From: Azorhizobium sp943371865
GTDB lineage: Bacteria; Pseudomonadota; Alphaproteobacteria; Rhizobiales; Xanthobacteraceae
NCBI RefSeq assembly: GCF_943371865.1
Contig: NZ_CALRWL010000033.1
Span: 6,407 to 70,406, forward strand
Direction: 5' to 3'
DNA length: 64,000 nt
In this document: positions 27,968 through 36,850 of the stretch, one piece after another
How the letters are laid out: each line of letters starts with the position of its first letter
How positions within the stretch are numbered: position 1 is the stretch's first letter
The notes under the pieces: model-generated
Told to the model about the DNA's origin: nothing
Databases searched by the model: none
The model's input: the letters and a program-made list of their open reading frames with translations, nothing else
Program-made: the position numbers and the translations under genes

Positions 27968-30019
27968 TCAGCCCATCGCAGCTGCCGCGACCGCCACGTC
28001 CCAGGCCGCCACATCGAGGAACGTGCTCTGGTAGCAGGCACCCTCGCCCATGTCGGTGAGGCGGTCGGTGCACAGCATGTTGACGGTCCCATCCACCCCC
28101 TCCGCCCCAGGCCGCTGGCCGGGCACCAGGATGACGCCTGGGGGAATGTCGTCCGCCACCTTCAGCATCAGGCCGATGGTCGCGCGGTCGTTGAACAGCC
28201 GGACCTTCGCGCCATCCTGCAGGCCACGCTTCGCCGCATCGTCGGGATGCAGGATGCAGTAGGGCTTGCCCTCCCGCTGTCGCAGGAAGGCGACGCCGGA
28301 GAATGACGTGTGCGGCTGGAAATAGGACGGCGCGGTGAGCAGCCGCAATGGCCAGTCCCGCGCATCCGCCTCCTCCTGGGCGTCCGGCTCCCAGTCCGGG
28401 AGCGGCGCGAGCCCCTGGTCGGCCAGCGTCTGGGAAAAGATCTCCAGCTTGCCGGACGGCGTGCGGAAGTCCTGGGCGTCGGGCATGGGTACCTTCACCG
28501 CCTTGCCGGACAGCAGATCGGCGGGATCGATCTGCGCCACCGCACCCGCCGCCCCCTTGAAGAATTCCGGCAGGATCTCCTCCTCGCTCATGCGGAACAC
28601 GGGATCGGTGACGCCCATGCGCTGCGCGAGGGCCTGGGCCAGCTTGAAATTGGACCAGACCTCCCCCTGCGGCGCCACGGCGGCGCGGGAGAACTGCATG
28701 TAGTAGCTGCCGTAGCTGCGGTAGAAATCCGCCGTCTCCAGATAGGTGGTGGACGGCAGCACGATGTCGGCAAACAGGGCGGTATCGGTCAGGAACGGAT
28801 CATGCACCACAGTGAACAGATCCTCGCGGGCAAGACCAGCCCGCACCTTGCCCGCATCGGGGCAGGTGACCGCCGGATTGTTGGCAGCCACGAACAGACC
28901 CCGCAGCGGCGGATCGCGCAATTCCAGCAGGTCCCGGCCCAGCAGGCTGTGGTTGATCAGCCGGGTCTGCGCCGGGCCGGAGGGCGGCTTGCGCACGGCG
29001 GAGAAGTTGAACTCCATGGAACTGGCGGCGGCCAACAAGGCGCCGCCGCCGCGCCGGCCATAGGCGCCGGTGATGGCGGGCAGGACCGCCACCGCCCGCA
29101 GCGATTGGCCCCCGTGCGCCAACCGGGTCATGCCCTCCCCGAGCCGGATGAAGGAGCGCTTGGCCGCGCCATACATCGCCGCCAGCCGCTCGATATCGGC
29201 CACCGCGAGGCCGGTGATGCCCGCCACGCGCTCCGGCGGGAAGCGCGGCACCACATCCCGCTCCCACTGCGCGAAGCCCAGGGTGTTTTCATCGATATAG
29301 GCCCGGTCGCACAACCCGTCCCGCGCCAGGATATGGACGATGCCGATGGCCAAGGCCGCATCGGTGCCGATGCGGATCGGCAGATGCCAGTCGGCACTGG
29401 CAGCGGTGCGGCTGCGGCGCGGATCGATGACGATCACCTTGGCCCCGGCCTTGCGCGCCCCATCCAGCTTCGCCCAGAAATGCACGTTCACCGCCATCAG
29501 GTCGCAGCCCCATGCGATGATCAGATCGGAGTCCACCACCGCTTCCGGGTCGGTACCGCCGACCGGCCCGACGGTGGCGTCCCAAGCGGCCTCGCAGCAG
29601 GTGTCGCACACCGTTCCGGCCTGCAGGCGGCTGGTGCCCAGCGCGTGGAACAGGCCATTGACCATGTGCCGGTTCATCTGCCCCTGGTGGGCGCTATAGG
29701 CATAGCCCAGCAAGGCCAGCGGGCCGCACTCGGCGATGATGCTCTGCCAGCGGCTGGTGATCTCATCCAGCGCCGCGTCCCAGCTGATGGGCGCGAACTG
29801 CCCCGCCCCCTTCGGCCCCACCCGGCGCAGCGGCGTGGTGAGGCGCTCGGGGGAATGCACCAGTTCCGCATCCCGATTGACCTTGGCGCAGGCAAAGCCG
29901 GCGGTGAACGGCTGCTCAGGATCGCCGGAAACCTTGATGATCCGGTCCCCCTCCACCTCCACCTGCAATGAGCACATATCCGGGCAATCATGGGCGCAGG
30001 TGGCGCGTACGATGGTCAT
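27968..30019 (-). CDS. Molybdopterin-dependent oxidoreductase with N-terminal [4Fe-4S] site
   Basis: 683 aa. Cys8-x3-Cys12-x3-Cys16-x27-Cys44 (CAHDCPDMC ... GFACAKV) forms the iron-sulfur site of the DMSO-reductase family. The central domains bind molybdopterin guanine dinucleotide (LIIAWGCDLMAVNVHFWAKL, VIVIDPRRSRTA, HGGQSLRAVAVLPA). The cysteine-rich CDTCCEAAWD may include the Mo ligand. The C-terminal domain has RDWPLRLLTAPSYFQPHTSF. No Tat signal, so cytoplasmic. It belongs to the group related to acetylene hydratase and other stand-alone enzymes, with no obvious electron-transfer partner nearby. AAGGA lies 7 nt before ATG 30019. Confidence 0.9.
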   Translation of the reverse strand: MTIVRATCAHDCPDMCSLQVEVEGDRIIKVSGDPEQPFTAGFACAKVNRDAELVHSPERLTTPLRRVGPKGAGQFAPISWDAALDEITSRWQSIIAECGPLALLGYAYSAHQGQMNRHMVNGLFHALGTSRLQAGTVCDTCCEAAWDATVGPVGGTDPEAVVDSDLIIAWGCDLMAVNVHFWAKLDGARKAGAKVIVIDPRRSRTAASADWHLPIRIGTDAALAIGIVHILARDGLCDRAYIDENTLGFAQWERDVVPRFPPERVAGITGLAVADIERLAAMYGAAKRSFIRLGEGMTRLAHGGQSLRAVAVLPAITGAYGRRGGGALLAAASSMEFNFSAVRKPPSGPAQTRLINHSLLGRDLLELRDPPLRGLFVAANNPAVTCPDAGKVRAGLAREDLFTVVHDPFLTDTALFADIVLPSTTYLETADFYRSYGSYYMQFSRAAVAPQGEVWSNFKLAQALAQRMGVTDPVFRMSEEEILPEFFKGAAGAVAQIDPADLLSGKAVKVPMPDAQDFRTPSGKLEIFSQTLADQGLAPLPDWEPDAQEEADARDWPLRLLTAPSYFQPHTSFSGVAFLRQREGKPYCILHPDDAAKRGLQDGAKVRLFNDRATIGLMLKVADDIPPGVILVPGQRPGAEGVDGTVNMLCTDRLTDMGEGACYQSTFLDVAAWDVAVAAAAMG

Positions 30020-30084
30020 CGGGCATCCTTCGGTGGCAGGCCGACCAGCCGATGCTGATCCGTCCGAGGGTAGCTTCCTCTGGG

Positions 30085-30109
30085 AAGTGGTCTGGTTCAA
30101 TGGCCACTT
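30085..30109. promoter_or_regulatory. Candidate operator dyad upstream of the Mo-enzyme gene
   Basis: AAGTGG and CCACTT form a 6-bp inverted repeat separated by 13 bp (TCTGGTTCAATGG) in the short gap between the MocR stop and the oxidoreductase start. It could be the site where the MocR protein acts. The dyad is short, so chance is possible. Confidence 0.3.
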
Positions 30110-30157
30110 TCCACTCCATGCACGGTCCACTTCTCGCCACCCGCGCCGGATGCGACC

Positions 30158-31720
30158 TCAGCGGGACACGGCACTGCGGTGCCGTGTCGGCGCCGTTCGG
30201 GATGCGGGCTTGCGCGGTGCCACCCCCATCACTGCCCTGGTGATGCGGGCCAGATCCGCCGCCGCCGCGCGCAGGCGGTGCGGATCAAAGCCGGAATAGC
30301 CCAGCACCAGCCCCTGGCGCGGTGGCGCGGTCATATAGAGCGGGCTGACCGGCTTCACCACCAGCCCCCGGCCCCGCGCCGCTTCACTCACCACCACGTC
30401 CGAGACCGCCACCGTGGGGCGGAAATGCAGCACCAATTGAATGCCGCAGTCCGGCACCTCGATCTCCACCAGATCGCCCATGTGCCGGGTGATCGCCTCC
30501 ACCAGCACGTCGCGTGCCGCGCGATAGTGCTGGCGCATGCGACGGATATGGCTGGTGAGCAGCCCCTGGCGCATGAATTGCGCCGTCATCATCTGCGGCA
30601 GCGAGGGCGGGGACCGATCGCTCAGGAACCGCGCCCCGCGGAAGGCATCCACCAAAGCGGGCGGCACCACCGCAAAGCCGAGGCGAATGCCCGGAAACAG
30701 CACCTTGCTCAACGTGCCCACATAGACCACGCAGCCGGCCTGATCGAGCCCTTGCAGCGAGGCGAGAGGCGGGCCCGCATAGCGGAACTCGCTGTCGTAA
30801 TCGTCCTCGATGATCCAGGCACCGGTCCGCGCCGCCCAGGCCAGCAGGTCGAGCCGCCGGGCCATGCTCATCACCGCGCCGGTGGGATATTGGTGCGAGG
30901 GGGTGATGTAGACCGCGCGGGCCTCTGGCGCCGCGGCAATGCCCGCCCCCACATCCAGGCCACCGTCATCTACTGGCACCGGCACCAGATGCGCGCCTGC
31001 CGCCGAAAGCGCCGCACGGGTGGCAAGATAGCCGGGATCCTCCACCCACACCGGATCGCCGGGGTTCAACAGGGTGCGGACAGACAGATCGATGGCCTGC
31101 TGCGCCCCCGACAGCACGATGACCTGATCGGCCTCGCATCGCACGGCGCGGGCGGCGCGAAGATATTCGGCGATCTGCTGGCGCAGGCCCACATCACCGC
31201 TGGGGTCCGCATAGGCCAGATGGGCCGGATCGAACTGGCGCATCTGCGCGACGCCGATGCGCCGCCAGGCCTCCACCGTCTTGGCATCCACGGAGCAGCA
31301 GCCTGGGGCGAAGGGCACGGCGCCGGTCACGTCGATGCCGGCGCCGAAGTGGGCGTAGCGCCCGCCGGCCTGGGAGATCCGAGGGGGAGACGGGCTTTGC
31401 AATGCGTCCGGTCCATGCGCGGGCCGCACAATGGCGGCCGGCACGTCCTCGGCCACATAGGTGCCGGAGCCCTCCCGCCCCACCGCATAGCCCTCGGCCA
31501 CCAATTGGTCATAAGCGGACACCACCGAGGTCCGAGAGACCTTGAGCCGCGTCGCCAGATCCCGGCTGGAGGGCAGCTTGCTGCCCGGTGCCAGCGTATT
31601 GGCAACAATGGCCTCCCTCAGCCGCAGGTAGATCTGGTGGAACAGTGGCCCCACGCCATCCGGCGGCAGGCTCACATGCAGCAGGTCGGACCAGTGGGAA
31701 CGGGGGCCGGAGGGGGGCAT
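30158..31720 (-). CDS. MocR/PdxR-type transcriptional regulator
   Basis: 520 aa. The N-terminal GntR helix-turn-helix (LPSSRDLATRLKVSRTSVVSAYDQLVAEGY, about residues 48-78) is followed by a full aminotransferase-like domain: LSGAQQAIDLSVRTL, VEDPGYLATRAAL, SHQYPTGAVMS, IEDDYDSEFRY and GTLSKVLFPGIRLGF with the PLP lysine. It probably senses an amine or PLP derivative rather than catalysing a reaction. It is upstream of the molybdopterin enzyme gene in the same direction, with 138 bp between. Confidence 0.93.
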   Translation of the reverse strand: MPPSGPRSHWSDLLHVSLPPDGVGPLFHQIYLRLREAIVANTLAPGSKLPSSRDLATRLKVSRTSVVSAYDQLVAEGYAVGREGSGTYVAEDVPAAIVRPAHGPDALQSPSPPRISQAGGRYAHFGAGIDVTGAVPFAPGCCSVDAKTVEAWRRIGVAQMRQFDPAHLAYADPSGDVGLRQQIAEYLRAARAVRCEADQVIVLSGAQQAIDLSVRTLLNPGDPVWVEDPGYLATRAALSAAGAHLVPVPVDDGGLDVGAGIAAAPEARAVYITPSHQYPTGAVMSMARRLDLLAWAARTGAWIIEDDYDSEFRYAGPPLASLQGLDQAGCVVYVGTLSKVLFPGIRLGFAVVPPALVDAFRGARFLSDRSPPSLPQMMTAQFMRQGLLTSHIRRMRQHYRAARDVLVEAITRHMGDLVEIEVPDCGIQLVLHFRPTVAVSDVVVSEAARGRGLVVKPVSPLYMTAPPRQGLVLGYSGFDPHRLRAAAADLARITRAVMGVAPRKPASRTAPTRHRSAVSR

Positions 31721-32008
31721 GGGCGGCCTCGGATCAGGGTGTTCGCACGCAGATGGGCACGGTGAGCAAAAGGGCGGCGCGTTTCGCCGCCAAAACCTGC
31801 GGGAAGAAAGACGCCGTGGATTGGCGCGTCGGCATCTGCCGAAGATGCTCTACGACGGCGCAGCCGTGAAGGGCAATGCGTACGCGTGCGGGCCTCAGCC
31901 TTCGCCGGCAAGAGGCGCGCCGTCCCGGGCCGGGAGGCGCATGTGCGGACGTCCTGCTTTAGGACACGCTGCCTACGCCGCCGAGGGCAAAGCGCCTCGC
32001 CAAACGCA
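31721..32008. other. Upstream region of the MocR gene, no gene seen
   Basis: Roughly 290 bp without a supported gene. A 7-bp inverted repeat GGCGGCG/CGCCGCC (31773-31791) lies in what would be the MocR leader. Open frames here have no ribosome-binding site or recognisable product. Confidence 0.5.
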
Positions 32009-32043
32009 CATCGCCCGCCACGGCGGACACCGGGCGGGCGATG
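32009..32043 (-). terminator. Probable terminator of the glutaryl-CoA dehydrogenase gene
   Basis: CATCGCCCGCC (32009-32019) pairs with GGCGGGCGATG (32033-32043), an 11-bp perfect stem. It lies 55 bp past the acyl-CoA dehydrogenase stop in the minus direction. The U-run is weak (TGTGCGTTTGG). Confidence 0.55.
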
Positions 32044-32097
32044 GAGGATGGCAAGGTCGAGGACACGACGGTGCGCGACCGGCGCGCCCTCAGCCGA

Positions 32098-33291
32098 TCA
32101 AAAGAACGCCTGGAGGCCGGTGATCGCCCGCCCGATGATCAGGGCATGGATGTCGTGGGTGCCCTCATAGGTGTTCACGGTTTCCAGGTTGGCCGCATGG
32201 CGCATGACGTGGAATTCCGCCGAAATGCCGTTGCCGCCGTGCATGTCGCGGGCGACGCGGGCGATGTCGAGCGCTTTGCCGCAATTGTTGCGCTTGATGT
32301 AGGAGATGGTCTCCGGCGACAGCTCGCCGGCATCGAACAGCCGGCCGGCGCGCAGGCACGCCTGGAGGCCGAAGGCGATGTCGGTGGACATGTCCGCCAG
32401 CTTCTTCTGCACCAGCTGCGTCTGGGCCAGCGGGCGGCCGAACTGCTTGCGGTCCAGCGTATATTGGCGGGCAGCGGCCATGCAGGCCTCGGCGGCGCCC
32501 AGCGTGCCCCAGCCGATGCCATAGCGGGCGCGGTTCAGGCAGCCGAACGGACCCTTGAGGCCGGAGACGTTGGGCAGCAGGCTCTCTTCCGGCACTTCCA
32601 CGCCGTCGAGCACGATCTCGCCGGTGATGGAGGCGCGCAGCGACAGCTTGTTCTCGATCTTGGGGGTGGTGAAGCCCTTGGCGCCGCGCTCCACCACGAA
32701 GCCGCGAATGGCATCGCCATGGGCGGCGGATTTCGCCCACACCACCGCCAGATCGGCGATGGGGGAATTGGTGATCCACATCTTGGCGCCGGTGAGGCGA
32801 TAGCCGCCGTCGATCTTCTCCGCCTTGGTGCGCATGCCGCCGGGATCGGAGCCTGCATCCGGCTCGGTCAGGCCGAAGCAGCCCACCCACTCGCCGGTGG
32901 CGAGCTTGGGCAAATACTTCATGCGCTGCTCTTCGCTGCCATAGGCATAGATGGGGTGCATGACCAGGGAGGACTGCACGCTCATGGCCGAGCGATAGCC
33001 GCTATCCACCCGCTCCACTTCGCGGGCGGCGAGGCCATAGGACACATAGCCCAGGCCGGCGCCGCCGTAGATCTCCGGAATGGTCACGCCGAGCAGGCCC
33101 AGTTCGCCCATCTCGTTCATGATCTCGCGGTCAAAGCGCTCATTCATATATGCCGAGGTCACGCGCGGCAGGAGCTTTTCCTGGGCATAATCGCGGGCGG
33201 TGTCCCGCACCATCCGCTCTTCTTCGGTGAGCTGGTCGTCGAAGCGGAAAGGGTCGGCCCAGTTGAAGGCCGGGGATGAAGCAGCGGACAC
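32098..33291 (-). CDS. gcdH: Glutaryl-CoA dehydrogenase (acyl-CoA dehydrogenase family)
   Basis: 397 aa, the usual GcdH length. FAD-binding and active-site motifs include CFGLTEPDAGSDPGGMRTKA, KMWITNSPIADLAVVWAK, YTLDRKQFGRPLAQTQL and the C-terminal NTYEGTHDIHALIIGRAITG, which contains the catalytic Glu and is typical of GcdH. The enzyme converts glutaryl-CoA to crotonyl-CoA in lysine, tryptophan and aromatic catabolism, passing electrons to ETF. GTG 33291 follows AAAGGAG at 8 nt. It is divergent from a TetR gene with a strong dyad between. Confidence 0.93.
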   Translation of the reverse strand: MSAASSPAFNWADPFRFDDQLTEEERMVRDTARDYAQEKLLPRVTSAYMNERFDREIMNEMGELGLLGVTIPEIYGGAGLGYVSYGLAAREVERVDSGYRSAMSVQSSLVMHPIYAYGSEEQRMKYLPKLATGEWVGCFGLTEPDAGSDPGGMRTKAEKIDGGYRLTGAKMWITNSPIADLAVVWAKSAAHGDAIRGFVVERGAKGFTTPKIENKLSLRASITGEIVLDGVEVPEESLLPNVSGLKGPFGCLNRARYGIGWGTLGAAEACMAAARQYTLDRKQFGRPLAQTQLVQKKLADMSTDIAFGLQACLRAGRLFDAGELSPETISYIKRNNCGKALDIARVARDMHGGNGISAEFHVMRHAANLETVNTYEGTHDIHALIIGRAITGLQAFF

Positions 33292-33333
33292 TCTCGTCTC
33301 CTTTGGCGTACCGGTTGCAGTCCGGGATCGCAT

Positions 33334-33360
33334 TTACATTCCGCCCAGTCGGAATATAAT
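33334..33360. promoter_or_regulatory. TetR operator dyad overlapping a -10 element
   Basis: TTACATTCCG (33334-33343) and CGGAATATAA (33350-33359) form a 10-bp dyad with one mismatch and a 6-bp spacer. It overlaps a perfect TATAAT (33355-33360) that can drive the TetR gene. It sits midway between the divergent gcdH and tetR starts, so one repressor could control both. Confidence 0.75.
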
Positions 33361-33397
33361 GCAAGGGGATCGAGCAAATTTCTGTGGGGCGTGCGTC

Positions 33398-34102
33398 GTG
33401 GAGCCAAGCACCAAGCCATCCGGTCGCGTCGCCGCCGACCGTCGCCTCGGGCGCCCGCCCACCCGCGACGACCCGCGCGCGCAGATCCTGCTGCAGGCGG
33501 CCAAACTGTTCGCGGAGAAGGGCTATGCGGCCAGCTCCCTGAACGAGCTGGCGGCGGCGATGAACTATTCCAAGGGCGCGATCTACAACTACTTCGCCTC
33601 GAAGCAGGACATTTACGACGCCATCATCATCTTCACGCTGACCGGCCTCTATGAGGCCAGCGCGGCGGCGATCGATCCCAAGACCCCGCCCGCCGTGCAA
33701 CTGCGGGCCTTCATGGTGGCGCACGCTCAGTTCCTGGCGGACAATTACGACAGCTTCGTCACCATGCTTGTGAGCTTCTCCGGCATGGCCAATACCGAGT
33801 TGAAAGATGATGCGCTGAAGCTGCGCGATGCCCATGAGCGCCTGCTGCGCGGCATCATCGCCGCCGGCATCGCCGACGGCACCTTCCGCGCCGCCGACCC
33901 GGCCACGGTGGGCCGCGCGGTGCTCTCGCTGCTGAGCTGGATGGTGCGCTGGTTCAAGCCGGACGGCCGCAAGACGGCGGAACAGGTGGCCACCGAATAT
34001 TGCGACCTCATGCTGCACGGTTTGACCGCGGCGGGGCCGTTCGAAGTGCCCGCGCCTGCCCCAAAGGCCAAGGCGCGCAAGGGGCAAACAGCCTCGGACT
34101 GA
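33398..34102 (+). CDS. TetR-family transcriptional regulator
   Basis: 234 aa. The N-terminal helix-turn-helix reads ILLQAAKLFAEKGYAASSLNELAAAM and YSKGAIYNYFASKQDIYDAI (about residues 30-75). The rest is an all-helical ligand-binding domain. GTG 33398 is preferred because the upstream in-frame ATG (33359) lies within the operator/-10 element. It probably represses gcdH and itself, with an acyl-CoA as a plausible ligand. That role is inferred from divergence and the dyad. Confidence 0.9.
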   Translation: MEPSTKPSGRVAADRRLGRPPTRDDPRAQILLQAAKLFAEKGYAASSLNELAAAMNYSKGAIYNYFASKQDIYDAIIIFTLTGLYEASAAAIDPKTPPAVQLRAFMVAHAQFLADNYDSFVTMLVSFSGMANTELKDDALKLRDAHERLLRGIIAAGIADGTFRAADPATVGRAVLSLLSWMVRWFKPDGRKTAEQVATEYCDLMLHGLTAAGPFEVPAPAPKAKARKGQTASD

Positions 34103-34150
34103 GGCGTACCCGCCGGTCGGTCAGGGGCGCGCACCACGCGCACCCTGCCC

Positions 34151-35704
34151 TCAGGCGGCGTCGCGCACGTCCGGCTCGGCGATGGAGCCGGCCACCCGCG
34201 CCCGTACCCGCAGGGCATTGCCCGGCAGATAGGCGATGGGCATATCTTCAACCTCGATGGTCTTGAGGCTGTCGCGGGCCGCGCCCGACTGCACGGCACG
34301 GTCGGAGGCGATCTTCAGCGCGGCGGCGATGGCCTCGTCGCGGGAGAGATCGCGGAACACCTGATCGGCCTCCCCGCTCACCTGGGCGATGGCCGCGCCC
34401 ACCGCATTGGCGCAGTCGCCGTGCGGCACCCGGATGATCTCCGAAACGCCCGCCAGGCGTTCCGGCACCAGGAAGGCGCCTCCACCCACCGCCAGCAGCG
34501 GCACGTCGCCGGCTTCGGTCTTCATGCGGTCCACATTCTCTTCCAACTGCCGGCGGGCATCCGCCAGCGCAGCCGTGATCATCGCCTTGGAGAGACCGGC
34601 GACGCGGGAACGATCGCCGATGTCCAGGAGCCCCGCCGCCACCGCGATGTCGGTGGCGGTCAACCGGCTGCCGCCGAACACCAAGGCGTCCTGGGTCAGG
34701 CGATAGCCGACGCTCTGCGGGCCGACGCGCGCCGGATCGCCCTCCACATGGCTGCCGCCACCCAGACCAATGGACAGCAGGTCCGGCATGCGGAACAAGG
34801 TGCGCACGCCGCCCACTTCCACCACCGAATTGGCCTCGCGCGGAAAGCCGTGGCGCAGCTGGCCGATGTCGCTGGTGGTGCCGCCCACATCCACCACCAT
34901 GGCATTGTCCAGCCCCGACAGATGGGCCGCGCCGCGCATGGAATTGGTGGCCCCGGACGCAAAGCTCATCACCGGAAACTGGGTGGCCACCTCCGCCTGC
35001 ATCACGGTGCCGTCGTTCTGGGTCAGGAACAAAGGCGCGTCGATACCGCTGTCGGCAATGGCCTGCTGGAAGGCCGAAACGGTGGTCACCGCCAAGTCGC
35101 GCAAGGCGGCATTGAGCAGCGCCGCATTCTCCCGCTCCAGCAGGCCGATGCGGCCCAGTTCATGGGAGAGCGTGATCGCCACATCGGGGCAGATCTCGCG
35201 CAGGATCTCGGCGGCATTGATCTCGCACGAGGGATCCAGCGGCGAGAAGATGGAGGAAATGGCCACCGAGCGCAGGCCGAGATCGCGGATCTGCCGCGCC
35301 GCCGCCCGCACGCCGGCGGTGTCCAGCGGCATGAACGGGCGGCCGTCATAATCATGGCCGCCTTCCAGCATGAATACCTGGCCGTTCACCTGGGTCGCCA
35401 GATCGCCGGGCCAATCGCAGAACGGCGGCAAGGACGCGCTGGCGGGCATGCCGAGGCGGATGGCGGCCACCGGCATCAGGTGGCGCCGCTGCACCACCGC
35501 ATTGATGAAATGGGTGGTGCCGATCACCACCGCATTCACCGGCCCGCGCGTGGCCGGATGCTCCCGCAGCGCCGACAAGGCATCGAGAATGCCCGAGGTG
35601 ACATCCGCCGTGGTGGCGCGCTTGACAGAATGGATCACGGTGGCGTCGTCCAGCAGCACCGCATCCGTATTGGTGCCGCCCACATCTATGCCGATACGTC
35701 GCAT
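34151..35704 (-). CDS. Hydantoinase/oxoprolinase family protein (HyuA-like)
   Basis: 517 aa. N-terminal RIGIDVGGTNTDAVLLDD and central VVDVGGTTSDIGQL are the two phosphate-binding loops of the ASKHA-like hydantoinase A fold. GTTHFINAVVQRR and IGLGGGSHVEGD also match. Such proteins hydrolyse hydantoins, oxoproline or related rings with ATP, usually with a B subunit; no HyuB gene is present. The partner here is probably the adjacent DUF917 gene, a known arrangement. GGGGAG precedes ATG 35704 (GTG 35707 alternative). It is the last gene of an eight-gene operon. Confidence 0.9.
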   Translation of the reverse strand: MRRIGIDVGGTNTDAVLLDDATVIHSVKRATTADVTSGILDALSALREHPATRGPVNAVVIGTTHFINAVVQRRHLMPVAAIRLGMPASASLPPFCDWPGDLATQVNGQVFMLEGGHDYDGRPFMPLDTAGVRAAARQIRDLGLRSVAISSIFSPLDPSCEINAAEILREICPDVAITLSHELGRIGLLERENAALLNAALRDLAVTTVSAFQQAIADSGIDAPLFLTQNDGTVMQAEVATQFPVMSFASGATNSMRGAAHLSGLDNAMVVDVGGTTSDIGQLRHGFPREANSVVEVGGVRTLFRMPDLLSIGLGGGSHVEGDPARVGPQSVGYRLTQDALVFGGSRLTATDIAVAAGLLDIGDRSRVAGLSKAMITAALADARRQLEENVDRMKTEAGDVPLLAVGGGAFLVPERLAGVSEIIRVPHGDCANAVGAAIAQVSGEADQVFRDLSRDEAIAAALKIASDRAVQSGAARDSLKTIEVEDMPIAYLPGNALRVRARVAGSIAEPDVRDAA

Positions 35705-35707
35705 CAC

Positions 35708-36850
35708 TCAGGCTCCCCGGCCGGAGGCGCCGCTGGCGGGCTCCGCGGACGGCTGGAAAAGGGATTGGAACTCAAGGTCGTAGCCGAAGGCGCGCGGCCC
35801 CACATGCTCCAGCCCGCGCGGCGTGGTCAGCACGGCGGGGGACGGCAGAGCGATGACCGTGACCCGCTGGCCGTAGCGCACCGTCTCGGTGCCGACGCCA
35901 TTGCCATTGACGCTGTCGAGCACGCAGATCAGGTCCGGCGAGGTGGCGATAGCCTTGCCCTCGCGCCAGGCGACGATCCACTCATTCTGGAATGACAGCT
36001 CCATCTGGCTGCCGCGATCATCGTCGAGCCCCTCCAACGTGGCGCTGCCGCGCAAAAACCCTTCGGTGGCGCGGCGGGCCACGTCCACCACCTTGCCGGT
36101 GAACAGCTTCAGCCCGCCCTCGCCGTCAATGATGGCGGCGACCGGGTCTTCATGGCGGCGATTGGCTTCCTGCACCGTGCGGCCGATGCGGATGGCGGCG
36201 GTGGTGGTGAAATGGATGCCCCAGTCCTTCACCTCGCGCCCGGTGCGGGGCGCCTTGCTGGTGGAAGCGATGGAGCCCATCTCCACGCAGATCTTGCGGC
36301 TGGCCCGCTCCATCCATTTCCAGCTTGGCACCTTGGTGACCACCGCCTCGATGCCGCGCGGATCATACAACGTGCAGGGATAAGGCTTGAGCCCGCCGAT
36401 GGCCACGGAGGTCATCTGCGCCTCGGGGAAGGCGCGGCCCATGCAGTCCGCATCCACCACCGGAATGCCCAGCTCGGCCGCCGCCATCAGCGCCTGAATG
36501 CCGTTGCCGCCGCCGATCTCCACCGACATCACGGCCCGGAAGGTGAAGCCGTTGATCTCTTCCTGCATGCGCACCGCGCGGGCGGTGTTGCGGCTGTCGG
36601 CGAGACGCTCCTGCCCCACCAGAGGCGCGCCCATGTTGGAGACCACGGCGACCCAATCATCGTCCGCCAGATCCAGCGGCGACATCAATTGCACCCGGCG
36701 GCCTTCCGCATAGAGCCGGCGCATATTGAGCAGGCCGAGATAGGGGCTGCCGCCGCCGCCGGTGCCCAGCACCCAGGCGCCGATGGCCAGAGCCTCGATC
36801 TCCTCGGCGGTGATCTCGCGCAGGGCGGGCGCCGTCATCTGCGCGCTCAC
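35708..36850 (-). CDS. DUF917 (S-methyl-thiohydantoin desulfurase-like) protein
   Basis: 380 aa. ALAIGAWVLGTGGGGSPYLG at the N-terminus is the family signature, followed by SVEIGGGNGIQALMAAAELGIPVVDADCMGRAFPE. The family has been linked to thiohydantoin breakdown in at least one characterised enzyme, but most members are untested. The GTG start overlaps the AroM stop (GTGA) with GAGGAG upstream. Neighbouring HyuA and this protein together suggest ring-opening of a hydantoin-like or thiohydantoin-like nitrogen compound. Quoted motifs are partial. Confidence is high for family and low for substrate. Confidence 0.88.
   Translation of the reverse strand: MSAQMTAPALREITAEEIEALAIGAWVLGTGGGGSPYLGLLNMRRLYAEGRRVQLMSPLDLADDDWVAVVSNMGAPLVGQERLADSRNTARAVRMQEEINGFTFRAVMSVEIGGGNGIQALMAAAELGIPVVDADCMGRAFPEAQMTSVAIGGLKPYPCTLYDPRGIEAVVTKVPSWKWMERASRKICVEMGSIASTSKAPRTGREVKDWGIHFTTTAAIRIGRTVQEANRRHEDPVAAIIDGEGGLKLFTGKVVDVARRATEGFLRGSATLEGLDDDRGSQMELSFQNEWIVAWREGKAIATSPDLICVLDSVNGNGVGTETVRYGQRVTVIALPSPAVLTTPRGLEHVGPRAFGYDLEFQSLFQPSAEPASGASGRGA

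Noticed and set aside
31721..32097. Protein genes in the gap between the MocR and gcdH genes (134-codon plus frame and shorter minus frames)
   Set aside because: No ribosome-binding sites, no motifs and arginine-rich shadow composition.
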